From Beijerinckiaceae bacterium (lineage in GTDB: Bacteria > Pseudomonadota > Alphaproteobacteria > Rhizobiales > Beijerinckiaceae), in NCBI GenBank assembly GCA_027531565.1, contig JAPZSB010000006.1:129001-193000 (forward strand): 64,000 nt of DNA, in the 5' to 3' direction. Position 1 is the stretch's first letter. Every line of letters begins with the position of its first letter. The notes beneath the pieces are model-generated. The model searched no databases and was not told the origin of the DNA. It saw only the letters and a program-made list of their open reading frames with translations. Below are positions 56,773 through 64,000 of the stretch, one piece after another. The translations under genes were made by a program, and so were the position numbers.

Positions 56773-57214
56773 AAACTTAGAGTGCCATTTTCCATCGAGC
56801 GCAGTCTACCGCGCCATTTTTTTATTTGGGAGCGAAATGATTGAACCGCAAGATGATGCCGGGTCAGCTTCGCGCCGCCAAGGCGGTCATATACGTGAGA
56901 TTGGCCACTGCCCGGAAGCAGACATGAGCACTAGCCACGCAGGCACTGCAAAACGAAGAACTGGGGCCCACGCTTCGCTTCACCCATCGCTGTGTATTGG
57001 CGAGAGGACATCGGACTTTGAGGAAAACGCCTCATGGTATGGCAAAGCCTTGACGATCGGGCGATCAAAACCTGCAACTCTGATCCAGTTACCCGCAAGC
57101 TCATTTTTTGTCTGACAGGGTTCGTTTTGAAATACCGGTAAATGCGGTCATTGCTCATCCGGTCCAGCTTCCCGCCCTTCTACCGGCAAGCCGATTTTCC
57201 TCCGACACCGCCTT
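56773..57214. other. Right junction of the accessory region
   Basis: 442 bp without an accepted gene between YnfA and the response regulator. Composition changes here from the mixed accessory DNA to GC-rich core DNA. Two short overlapping frames (plus 56837-57115, minus 56931-57158) show no known fold and may be scraps of a decayed gene. I could not find a copy of the tRNA-Ser 3' end, so the right boundary is only approximate. Confidence 0.4.
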
Positions 57215-57697
57215 TTAGTCCCCGGGCATGAATATGACCGCGCCCTCCTTCTCAGTCGCGTCATGCAGCGGACCGGCGATGGCCAATGTGATGGCGGCCA
57301 TGAGCTGGTCTTCACTGAAGGGCTTGCGCAGCATCCCCGCCGGGTCCCGTGTCTTGCCGGGATGGATGGCGGATCCGGTCACGAACAGATGGGGGACCAT
57401 CCGGTCGCGCAGGATCCTTCGGATTGCCATCGTGCCACCGCCCTCGCGCAGCCCGAGATCGGCGATGATCAGTTCGGGCAGCAGGCGTCCGGCCATGGAA
57501 ACCGCGTCATTCTCGGTCCCGGCAATGCCGCAGACCTGATGGCCGATCTGGGAGATCAATTCGGCATAGAGCATCGCGATCATGGCATCATCCTCGACAA
57601 CGAGGACGCTCAGGCTCCGGGCGGCATTCACCGGCCCGCAGGCGCCGCCTTCATTGATCCACCGATCCAGCTGGCTATCGAAGGGTAGGTCCGTCAT
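57215..57697 (-). CDS. Single-domain response regulator
   Basis: 160 residues. A receiver domain begins at LSVLVVEDDAMIAMLYAELI (about 29), with phospho-acceptor Asp in LIIADLGL, the Thr in LFVTGSA and Lys in LRKPFSEDQL. There is no output domain. The first 28 residues are a non-conserved leader. Its ATG overlaps the stop of the Dps-like gene by 4 nt, so the two are co-translated. Its kinase is not adjacent in operon, but a hybrid kinase lies 0.8 kb away on the other strand. Confidence 0.88.
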   Translation of the reverse strand: MTDLPFDSQLDRWINEGGACGPVNAARSLSVLVVEDDAMIAMLYAELISQIGHQVCGIAGTENDAVSMAGRLLPELIIADLGLREGGGTMAIRRILRDRMVPHLFVTGSAIHPGKTRDPAGMLRKPFSEDQLMAAITLAIAGPLHDATEKEGAVIFMPGD

Positions 57698-58176
57698 GCC
57701 TTTGCAGGCGAATGGGATCCGACAAGCCAGAGCTGCTGGTCGATGTTGCGCAGGATTTCCACGAACAGATCTGCGGTGCCGGCATCGCCGATCAGTGCTG
57801 CGCGCGCGGCGGCGCCGCGAACGGATTCCCCGAAGGTCGCGAGGGCGCCGCAGATCACGAAGACATGCTTCGCCTCCTCCTGAACCTGCGTTGGATAGGG
57901 CAGCAGGAAAGACCGCGATATCGCGTTCTGGATCGTCCCTTCCGCAGCGCCTCCAAGGACGCGGACACGCTCGGCGAGCTGGTCCGTGAACGCGTCGACG
58001 ACCGAAGCGACAAGATCGAACAGCGTGTGAAGGCCATAGAAGGCAGGCCCGTCGATGTTCCAATGGGCATGTTTCACCTGCCCCTTGAGGTCGATGGCGG
58101 CAGCGAGATGCATGTTGAGAAGCTCGACTGATTGTCGACAGATGGCGTCCTCGAGCGAATTCCGTATGGTACGCAT
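57694..58176 (-). CDS. Dps/ferritin-like protein
   Basis: 160 residues of helical ferritin-like fold. LKGQVKHAHWNIDGPAFYGLHTLFDLVASVVDAFTDQLAERVRVLGG is the Dps ferroxidase-centre motif (His...D...E), intact. Dps proteins store iron and shield DNA in oxidative or starvation stress; members with this C-terminus often lack the Lys-rich DNA-binding tail, as here. First gene of the pair with the response regulator. Confidence 0.88.
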   Translation of the reverse strand: MRTIRNSLEDAICRQSVELLNMHLAAAIDLKGQVKHAHWNIDGPAFYGLHTLFDLVASVVDAFTDQLAERVRVLGGAAEGTIQNAISRSFLLPYPTQVQEEAKHVFVICGALATFGESVRGAAARAALIGDAGTADLFVEILRNIDQQLWLVGSHSPAKA

Positions 58177-58476
58177 GGGCGGAAAACCTTTCCGGTGAGC
58201 CCATCCCGCCCTGTTCCCGTGGCCCGCCTGCCGGACGGGGGGAGGTCCGAGGAATACGGACCACGGGCAGGCATGCCGCGCTTCCGGACGCACGGCAATC
58301 CTGGTCAGCGGGGGGCTGGCAGCAGGAAGGCTAGGCCGGATCACGGGGGCGCGGCAGCCTCGGATTCTACGCAGGACCTACAGCATCCGCAGCCTGCCGA
58401 ATTCCTGACCCGGGCACTGAATTCGTGTTAGGAAAGACAAGGTTCGCAATCGAACCGGCCATGGGAAAGCGGCGCC
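58177..58476. other. Divergent promoter region of dps and the hybrid kinase
   Basis: 300 bp between divergent genes. No ORF or RNA is recognised. Around 58422-58440 the words AATTCGTGTTAGG and TTCGCAATCG are the only AT-richer part before the kinase start. I see no clear consensus promoter. Confidence 0.4.
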
Positions 58477-61400
58477 GTGCCCAAAGAAACGAAACGGCCC
58501 TCCAGACCTCCGGCGTTGAAGGCCCGTCCTGACGAAGGACATCCGCTGGACGGCCTGCGCCCCGGTCCCGAACCACAGGCTGTCGTCGCGATCGGTTCGT
58601 CCGCCGGCGGGCTCGAGGCTTGCAGCCATCTCCTCGAGGCGATGCCGGCCCAGCACCGGCTCGCGCTCATCTTGGTCCAGCATCTCGATCCGAGCCATCG
58701 CAGCCTGATGGTTGACCTGCTCGCGCGGCATACCTCGATGCCCGTGCTGGAAGCAGCGGACGGCATGCCCATCCTTGCCCGCCATGTCTACGTCATTCCG
58801 CCCGGCACATACCTGTCCATCAGCCACCGGCGATTGCATCTCTCGCGGGCAGACCGGTTGCACGGCGCCCGGATGCCTTTCGATGTCCTGCTCCAGTCTC
58901 TCGCCAAGGCCTTCGGCCGCCGCACGATCGCGGCGATCCTGTCGGGGACCGGCGCCGACGGTACGGCGGGCCTGGCAGCCGTCAAGGAGGCCGGCGGCCT
59001 GGTCCTCGCGCAAAGTCCGGAAGAGGCGGCCTTCGATGGCATGCCACGCAGCGCCATGGCTACAGGCAAGGTTGACCGTGTGATCCGCGTGGCGGAGATG
59101 CCGACCTTGGCGGCGCTGCATGCGCAGCATGTCAGCATGCAGGATACGGTGGAAAGCGCACTGCTTGCCGAGGGGCTGCCGCCCCCGCCGGAGGAGGATG
59201 CGGTTGCTGGCATCATTGCCTTGCTGCGTCGCAAGACTGTCCATGATTTCACCGGATACCGCAGAGGAACGATCCATCGCCGCATCCAGCGTCGCATTTC
59301 CGCGACCGGGAGCGGAGATATCGGGACCTACCGGAAGCTTCTCGACCGCGACGACGCCGAGCGGCTGATACTTGCGAACGAGATCCTGATCAATGTGACC
59401 GCCTTCTTCCGCGACCCGAAGGCCTTTGCGCTTCTCGAGAACGACATCATCCCGCAGACACTCGGCCAGCACCCGGATGACGAACCCTTCCGTGTCTGGA
59501 TCGCGGGATGCAGCACCGGCGAGGAAGCCTATTCGATCGCGATCCTGCTGCTCGACGCGATTGCTGCCTCGGGGCGACCGATCAAGTTGCAGATCTTTGC
59601 ATCCGATGCCGATGCCAGCGCGGTTGCCCATGCCCGGGAAGGGCTCTATCCGGCTGCAGCCGTCGAAAAGCTGCGCCCGGAACAGGTCCAGCGCTATTTT
59701 GTTCCGCTCGGCGACGCATTTCGTGTCAAACCAGACCTGCGCGGCCTGGTCGTGTTCACCGAGCAGGACATCCTTGTCGATCCGCCCTTTTCGCGCCTGG
59801 ACTGGATCTCCTGCCGCAACCTCCTGATCTACCTGGCGCCGCCGACGCAGGAGAAGGTCATCTCGCTCATGCATTTCGCGCTGAAGCCCGGTGGCCTGTT
59901 GCTGCTGGGCAGCGCCGAGGCTCCCGGCCCGCTGGAAGGCCGGTTCACGGCCGTTGCCAAGGCCGAACGGATCTACCGGAAAGCCAGCATCGGACCGGTG
60001 ACCGGTTCGGGCGTATTCCGGACCGGACTCGATTGGCAGCGCCCTGGTGGAAGACCGCCCCACCGGGCGACGTCAACCGCCAAGACGGGCCTGGCGGCCG
60101 AGATCTGCCGACAGAGCCTGATCGACGCGTTCGTGCCGCCCTCGATCCTCATCAATGCCGCTCGCGAATGCCTCTATTCGGTCGGCTCGATCGGTGATTT
60201 CGTCGACCTGTCCCGCGGTTATCCGCCTGAAGATGTTATGGACATCGTTCCGCCCGGGCTCCGGATCCGGCTCGTTTCGGCCCTTGTCCCGGGCGGCTCC
60301 CCGGATGCGATCCGGATCGACGGGGGCCTTGATCGGGCCGGCAATGGCTTCATGGTTGAGATCCGCCATCTCCAGGCCGAGCAATCCGGACTCGTTCTAC
60401 TCTCCTTCCTGTCCCGAACAGCCTTGCCGGCCGCCGTGCCATCGCCAGCAGAGCCGCCGGGTGCATCCTCGCTTGTCGAACGACAGCTGACGCAGACACG
60501 GAACGAGCTGATGGAGGCTGTTCGTGCCCTCGAGTTGATGGCGGCGGAGCACAAGGCGATCGAACTCGAGGCGCTGTCGGTCAACGAGGAATTCCAGGCC
60601 ACCAACGAGGAATTGCTCGCCTCGAAGGAAGAACTGCAATCCCTCAATGAAGAGCTGAGCGCATTGAACAGCCAGTTGCAGGAAACTCTGGAGCGACAGC
60701 GTGCCACGGCCAATGACCTCCAGAACATCCTGCACAGCACCGATATCGCGACCCTGTTCCTCGATCTTGATCTGAATATTCGCTACTTCACTCCGGCGAC
60801 GCGAGCGCTGTTCCGCGTCATCCATGGCGATATCGGACGTCCCCTCGCGGATCTTGCCTCCCTCGCCCATGACCCAGGCCTCGTGGACACCGCCCGGCAG
60901 GTCCTTGAAGACCATCAGCCCCGGGAATCCGAGATCACGACACGGGTCGGGGATTGGTTCATCCGCCGGATCCTGCCCTATCGCTCCGAGACCGAGGCGG
61001 TGGAAGGTCTGGTGATCACCTTCACCAACATCTCGGACCGCAAGGGCATCGCCTCGGCGCTTGAAGCCGCCAAGGCCGAAGCCGAAACCGCGAACCTGGC
61101 CAAGTCGCGTTTCCTCGCGGCCGCGAGCCATGACCTTCGCCAACCGCTGCAATCGCTTGCCCTTCTGCATGGATTGCTCGGCCGGCATGTCGAGAGCGAC
61201 AAGGGCAAACATCTCATCAAGCGTTTCGGCCAGGTGCTGCTGACCATCAACAGCATGATGAATACCCTGCTCGACATCAACCAGATCGAGGCCGGCGTTG
61301 TCGTGCCGCAGATCATCAGCTTTCCGGTCAATGACCTGCTGGTTCGGATGCGGGACGACTTCCTTCCCCATGCGCAATTGCAGAAGCTGGAATTACGCAT

Positions 61401-62847
61401 TGTCGCGTCATCCAGGATCATTCGCTCCGATCCGCGCCTTCTGGAACAGATCGTCCGCAATCTGATCTCGAATGCCCTCAAATATACCCGGCGCGGGAAG
61501 ATCCTGATCGGTTGCCGCCAGAAGCAGGGCAAGCTGTCCATCGAGATCTGGGATACCGGGATCGGCATTCCCCAGGAGCAATTGCAGGCGATCTTCCGGG
61601 AATATCACCAGATCAACAATGATGCCCGGGAGCGCAATCGTGGTCTCGGACTGGGGCTTGCCATTGTCCAGCGGCTTGGCGCGCTGCTCGGTCATCCGAT
61701 CGGCGTCCGCTCACGCCTCGAACGTGGCTCGGTCTTCGCGGTCGAGGTCGCGCTGACCCCGGAGGATGACGGGGCCGGACGCCTGGCCTTGCCAATGCCG
61801 CCTCCCGTGCCGATGGCTGGCCGGGCCGGCCATATCGTGATCATCGAGGATGATACGTCGATCAGCGATCTGCTGGCCATGCATCTTTCCGGCGAGGGGC
61901 ACCGGGTCGAGGTCTTTGCCGACGGGCGCGCCCTGATCGCAAGAAAGGGCGAACCCGATCTCCGGCCGGATCTGGTGCTTGCGGATTACAATCTGCCCAA
62001 CGGGCTGGATGGCCTGGCGCTGACCCGTCATCTGCGCGAGCAATTCGGTCAGGCCCTTCCCGTCATCATCCTGACGGGGGACGTCTCGTCCGACACGTTG
62101 CAACGCATTGCCGCGGCAGGTGCGGTCCATCGCAACAAGCCGGTTTCGATGCGCGATCTCTCGGAAACGATCCGGATGCTGCTCGCCGCGTCGGTGCCGA
62201 TTTCCGTCCAGCCCAGGGAGAGCCCGCCTGCCGGCCTCCGATCCGACAGGATCTTCGTGGTCGATGATGATGCCGCCCTGCGCGAGTATATCCATGCCGG
62301 CCTTCTCGAAGCGGGTCTCGAGCCTGTCGATTTCGAATCCGGGGAAGCGCTTCTGGCTTCGGGGCAAATCGCCAATGGAACCTGCCTCCTGCTGGATGCC
62401 TATCTTCCGGGGATGAGTGGCCTCGACCTGCTCCACCAGATCCGGCAGGGTGGGCACGCTATCCCGACCATCATCATGACCGGGCATTCCGATGTGGCGA
62501 TGGCCGTCGCGGCGATGAAGGCCGGCGCGTCGGATTTCATCGAGAAGCCGGTCCGGCTTCCGGAATTGCTGTCCTGCATCAACGTTGCACGAAGCGCCGG
62601 ACAGGAAGCCAGCCGCGAGCAGGAAATCCACGCCACGGCGCGGAAGCGGCTCGCCGGGCTCACGCCCCGGCAACGGGATATCATGGCGCGGGTGCTTGAA
62701 GGGCATCCCAGCAAGAACATCGCCGCTGATCTGCGGATCAGCCAGCGTACGGTGGAGAATCACCGCGCAGCGATCATGAAGAAGACAGGGTCGACGTCAC
62801 TCGCAGCCCTGGCCCGTCTCGCCTATATCGCCAGCGAACCGGCCTGA
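58477..62847 (+). CDS. CheB-CheR-PAS-histidine kinase-REC-REC-LuxR multidomain protein
   Basis: 1456 residues in one frame from GTG 58477. In order: CheB methylesterase (about 34-215; AIGSSAGG, SGTGADGTAGL); CheR methyltransferase (about 230-495; GCSTGEEAYSIAILL, SCRNLLIYL); a coiled coil NEEFQATNEELLASKEELQS (about 660-730); PAS (about 735-860); HisKA with ASHDLRQPL (His about 882) and HATPase (NALKY, DTGIGI, GLGLGLAIV); REC1 (about 1118-1240; LVLADYNLP); REC2 (about 1258-1375; LLLDAYLPGMSG); and a LuxR/FixJ helix-turn-helix (about 1392-1456). A whole signalling chain from receptor modification to DNA binding is thus in one soluble protein. No membrane segment is seen. Confidence 0.92.
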   Translation: MPKETKRPSRPPALKARPDEGHPLDGLRPGPEPQAVVAIGSSAGGLEACSHLLEAMPAQHRLALILVQHLDPSHRSLMVDLLARHTSMPVLEAADGMPILARHVYVIPPGTYLSISHRRLHLSRADRLHGARMPFDVLLQSLAKAFGRRTIAAILSGTGADGTAGLAAVKEAGGLVLAQSPEEAAFDGMPRSAMATGKVDRVIRVAEMPTLAALHAQHVSMQDTVESALLAEGLPPPPEEDAVAGIIALLRRKTVHDFTGYRRGTIHRRIQRRISATGSGDIGTYRKLLDRDDAERLILANEILINVTAFFRDPKAFALLENDIIPQTLGQHPDDEPFRVWIAGCSTGEEAYSIAILLLDAIAASGRPIKLQIFASDADASAVAHAREGLYPAAAVEKLRPEQVQRYFVPLGDAFRVKPDLRGLVVFTEQDILVDPPFSRLDWISCRNLLIYLAPPTQEKVISLMHFALKPGGLLLLGSAEAPGPLEGRFTAVAKAERIYRKASIGPVTGSGVFRTGLDWQRPGGRPPHRATSTAKTGLAAEICRQSLIDAFVPPSILINAARECLYSVGSIGDFVDLSRGYPPEDVMDIVPPGLRIRLVSALVPGGSPDAIRIDGGLDRAGNGFMVEIRHLQAEQSGLVLLSFLSRTALPAAVPSPAEPPGASSLVERQLTQTRNELMEAVRALELMAAEHKAIELEALSVNEEFQATNEELLASKEELQSLNEELSALNSQLQETLERQRATANDLQNILHSTDIATLFLDLDLNIRYFTPATRALFRVIHGDIGRPLADLASLAHDPGLVDTARQVLEDHQPRESEITTRVGDWFIRRILPYRSETEAVEGLVITFTNISDRKGIASALEAAKAEAETANLAKSRFLAAASHDLRQPLQSLALLHGLLGRHVESDKGKHLIKRFGQVLLTINSMMNTLLDINQIEAGVVVPQIISFPVNDLLVRMRDDFLPHAQLQKLELRIVASSRIIRSDPRLLEQIVRNLISNALKYTRRGKILIGCRQKQGKLSIEIWDTGIGIPQEQLQAIFREYHQINNDARERNRGLGLGLAIVQRLGALLGHPIGVRSRLERGSVFAVEVALTPEDDGAGRLALPMPPPVPMAGRAGHIVIIEDDTSISDLLAMHLSGEGHRVEVFADGRALIARKGEPDLRPDLVLADYNLPNGLDGLALTRHLREQFGQALPVIILTGDVSSDTLQRIAAAGAVHRNKPVSMRDLSETIRMLLAASVPISVQPRESPPAGLRSDRIFVVDDDAALREYIHAGLLEAGLEPVDFESGEALLASGQIANGTCLLLDAYLPGMSGLDLLHQIRQGGHAIPTIIMTGHSDVAMAVAAMKAGASDFIEKPVRLPELLSCINVARSAGQEASREQEIHATARKRLAGLTPRQRDIMARVLEGHPSKNIAADLRISQRTVENHRAAIMKKTGSTSLAALARLAYIASEPA

Positions 62848-62954
62848 GCCACAGGCTGGCCGGCAGGGCATGGGTAGTTTCCGATCCTGTTGCCCCGCGG
62901 CGCGCCGTGAAAGGCTGCCCGCTCAGCTGGTTTCAGCAAAGCAGGAGAGCCGGC

Positions 62955-63113
62955 ATGAGCCTTGGCACCATTCTCATCATCCTTTTGATCCTGATGCTGG
63001 TCGGCGCCTTGCCACGCTGGCCGCATAGCGTTTCCTGGGGCTACCTGCCCAGCGGGGCCCTCGGGACGATCCTGATCGTGCTGGTGATCCTGCTGCTGAT
63101 GGGACGACTCTAG
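62955..63113 (+). CDS. DUF3309 small membrane protein
   Basis: 52 residues: MSLGTILIILLILMLVGALPRWPHSVSWGYLPSGALGTILIVLVILLLMGRL, two hydrophobic helices around a Trp/Pro-Ser turn, the standard DUF3309 pattern. Function unknown; common near stress genes in Rhizobiales. AGGAGAG precedes the ATG. A strong terminator follows 89 nt later. Confidence 0.9.
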   Translation: MSLGTILIILLILMLVGALPRWPHSVSWGYLPSGALGTILIVLVILLLMGRL

Positions 63114-63201
63114 ACCCTGGAAACCAGCATGGAAGGCAGGACCGGCGCTGCTGGTCTCTTGTCCCGTGACCGTTCGCTGCAAGAGCCTTGCAGATGAAAG
63201 A

Positions 63202-63236
63202 ACCTCGCTCCGGTGCCGTCGGAGCGAGGTTTTCTG
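63202..63236 (+). terminator. Rho-independent terminator
   Basis: ACCTCGCTCCG (63202-63212) and CGGAGCGAGGT (63220-63230) form a perfect 11-bp stem with a 7-nt loop, followed by TTTCTGTTTT. It ends the DUF3309 transcript. The hairpin is symmetrical enough to work from the other strand as well, below the csbD gene. Confidence 0.85.
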
Positions 63237-63299
63237 TTTTCGTCGCCGGCCTTCTGCCTTCGTGGACCCTGGCCTCGTGACGACCAGGGTGCCCTTGTT

Positions 63300-63491
63300 T
63301 CAGGCCTTGTCGATCACCGACTTTATGACATCCTTGGCATTGCCGACTGCCTGCTGCGCCTGGCCCTTGCGCTTGAGAATTGCCCCCTCGGCCTCCAGCC
63401 GACGGTTGCCGATCAACCGGCCGACGCCCTGGTTGATCTTGCCCTGGGTCTCCTTCGCGAGGCCCTTCATCTTGTCACCGGTACTGCTCAT
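63300..63491 (-). CDS. CsbD family stress protein
   Basis: 63 residues. MSSTGDKMKGLAKETQGKINQGVGRLIGNRRLEAEGAILKRKGQAQQAVGNAKDVIKSVIDKA is the CsbD pattern (KGKAKEAxGKxxGDxxLxxEGxxxxxxGxxQ), a small helical protein induced by general stress in many bacteria; its function is unknown. ATG 63491 has AAGGAG 7 nt upstream. A hairpin (ACCCTGG/CCAGGGT, 63266-63290) follows its stop codon. Confidence 0.9.
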   Translation of the reverse strand: MSSTGDKMKGLAKETQGKINQGVGRLIGNRRLEAEGAILKRKGQAQQAVGNAKDVIKSVIDKA

Positions 63492-63669
63492 GGCATTGCT
63501 CCTTGAGGCAGGCCCCGAACGGGCCGCCCGATGATTAACCCGCATCATGCCGGTTCGTTCCCAACGGGCCGGTCGACCGGAGTTTCATGCAGAAGGCAGG
63601 GAAAACCCGCCACGGGGGTCAGGACGTGGCGGGCTTCCGGACGATGGGCGCGGGCACGGGGCCCCAATG

Positions 63670-63987
63670 TCAGCAGGACACGCGATAGCGGTTGCCATAG
63701 CTGTCATAGGCCTCGCAGCCGCGCTGACGGTATCGACGGTTGTAGCGCCGGTCGCGTCCGGTGGCATCGCCGATGACAGCCCCGCCAACGCCGCCGATCA
63801 CTGCACCGGCCAGGGCACCCTCGGTCCGGCCGGTCACGGCACCGCCAACTACGGCGCCGGCACCGGCCCCGAGAACGCCGCCATAGAGCGCGGAGTCGTT
63901 GCGCCCGTATTCATTCATGCATCCGGCCAGGCTGGTCGAGAACAAACCGGCCAAAAGAAGCTTTCCCATACGTCGGCTGATGATCAT
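63670..63987 (-). CDS. Glycine-zipper lipoprotein
   Basis: 105 residues. Signal peptide with lipobox LAGC (Cys at about 23), then repeated GxxxG steps (YGGVLGAGAGAVVGGAVTGRTEGALAGAVIGGVGGAVIGDATG), a glycine-zipper segment of the OmpA-like/Rick_17kDa type, and a basic tail RDRRYNRRYRQRGCEAYDSYGNRYRVSC with two Cys. It is an outer-membrane-associated protein of unknown role. The start is at the window's right edge, ATG 63987, with GGGAA upstream; ATG 63969 is possible. Confidence 0.88.
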   Translation of the reverse strand: MIISRRMGKLLLAGLFSTSLAGCMNEYGRNDSALYGGVLGAGAGAVVGGAVTGRTEGALAGAVIGGVGGAVIGDATGRDRRYNRRYRQRGCEAYDSYGNRYRVSC

Positions 63988-64000
63988 TTCCCTGTCTCCC

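Noticed and set aside
56837-57158. Overlapping 92- and 75-codon frames on both strands at the right junction
   Set aside because: Neither has a known motif, and they overlap each other; treated as non-coding or relic DNA.
30325-57214. Direct repeat of the tRNA-Ser 3' end (attR) inside the window
   Set aside because: I looked for GGTTCGAATCCCTCC and CCCTCTCCGCCA again downstream and did not see them; the right end of the element may be degraded or outside the window.

Overview
The window is high-GC chromosomal DNA of an alphaproteobacterium, most likely of the order Hyphomicrobiales (Rhizobiales). The evidence is the conserved gene order rplU-rpmA-(GNAT)-obgE ... proB-proA-nadD-rsfS-rlmH-envC-ctpA-yibQ-rppH, an extended bL21, and full CtrA-type boxes (TTAA-N7-TTAA). 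I cannot fix the genus from sequence alone.

Layout. (1) 1-14145, aromatic catabolism. A plus-strand operon encodes an enoyl-CoA hydratase (cut by the window edge), an acyl-CoA dehydrogenase, an aryl-CoA ligase of the benzoate/2-aminobenzoate type, a RidA protein and a PhzS-like FAD monooxygenase. Facing it on the minus strand are a cupin, a five-gene Liv-type ABC importer and a DUF3830 protein. Then come an IclR regulator divergent from pobA (4-hydroxybenzoate 3-monooxygenase) and a MarR regulator. I read this as uptake, CoA activation and ring hydroxylation of aromatic acids. (2) 14165-29879, core genome on the minus strand, with three insertions in the conserved order: an orphan DUF1217 flagellar-type gene, a 480-residue coiled-coil protein on the opposite strand, and a TetR regulator. 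(3) 30262-30351, tRNA-Ser(CGA), followed at once by an AlpA-like protein and a tyrosine recombinase. This marks the left end of an accessory region running to about 57.2 kb. (4) 33281-39265, an RNA-repair block of four minus-strand genes: rtcB-prfH and hen1-pnkp, each pair overlapping by 4 nt. This is the most striking system in the window. (5) 39722-44561, a TetR regulator and a three-gene exporter whose first protein fuses an MFS transporter to a HlyD/DevB-type membrane-fusion protein, followed by DevC-like permease and DevA-like ATPase. (6) 44869-56772, metal resistance. The copper part has a Crp/Fnr regulator, a Spy-like periplasmic protein, a CopA-type ATPase with CueR and a clear MerR-type operator, DUF411, a small membrane protein, a multicopper oxidase and a cytochrome b561. 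The nickel/cobalt part has a membrane-anchor protein, HupE/UreJ, a His-rich secreted protein, an RcnR/CsoR-family repressor with a G-tract operator and an NreB-like MFS exporter. A P-type ATPase C-terminal remnant, a methyltransferase and YnfA follow. (7) 57215-64000, stress and signalling: a Dps-like protein overlapping a response regulator, a 1456-residue CheB-CheR-PAS-histidine kinase-REC-REC-LuxR protein, DUF3309, CsbD and a glycine-zipper lipoprotein.

Regulatory structure visible by eye includes a 45-bp dyad and a CtrA box between proB and the coiled-coil gene, a CtrA box before yibQ, CueR and RcnR operators, a palindrome over the Crp/Fnr start codon, and several terminators. All functional calls are from reading the protein sequences; no database search was possible.
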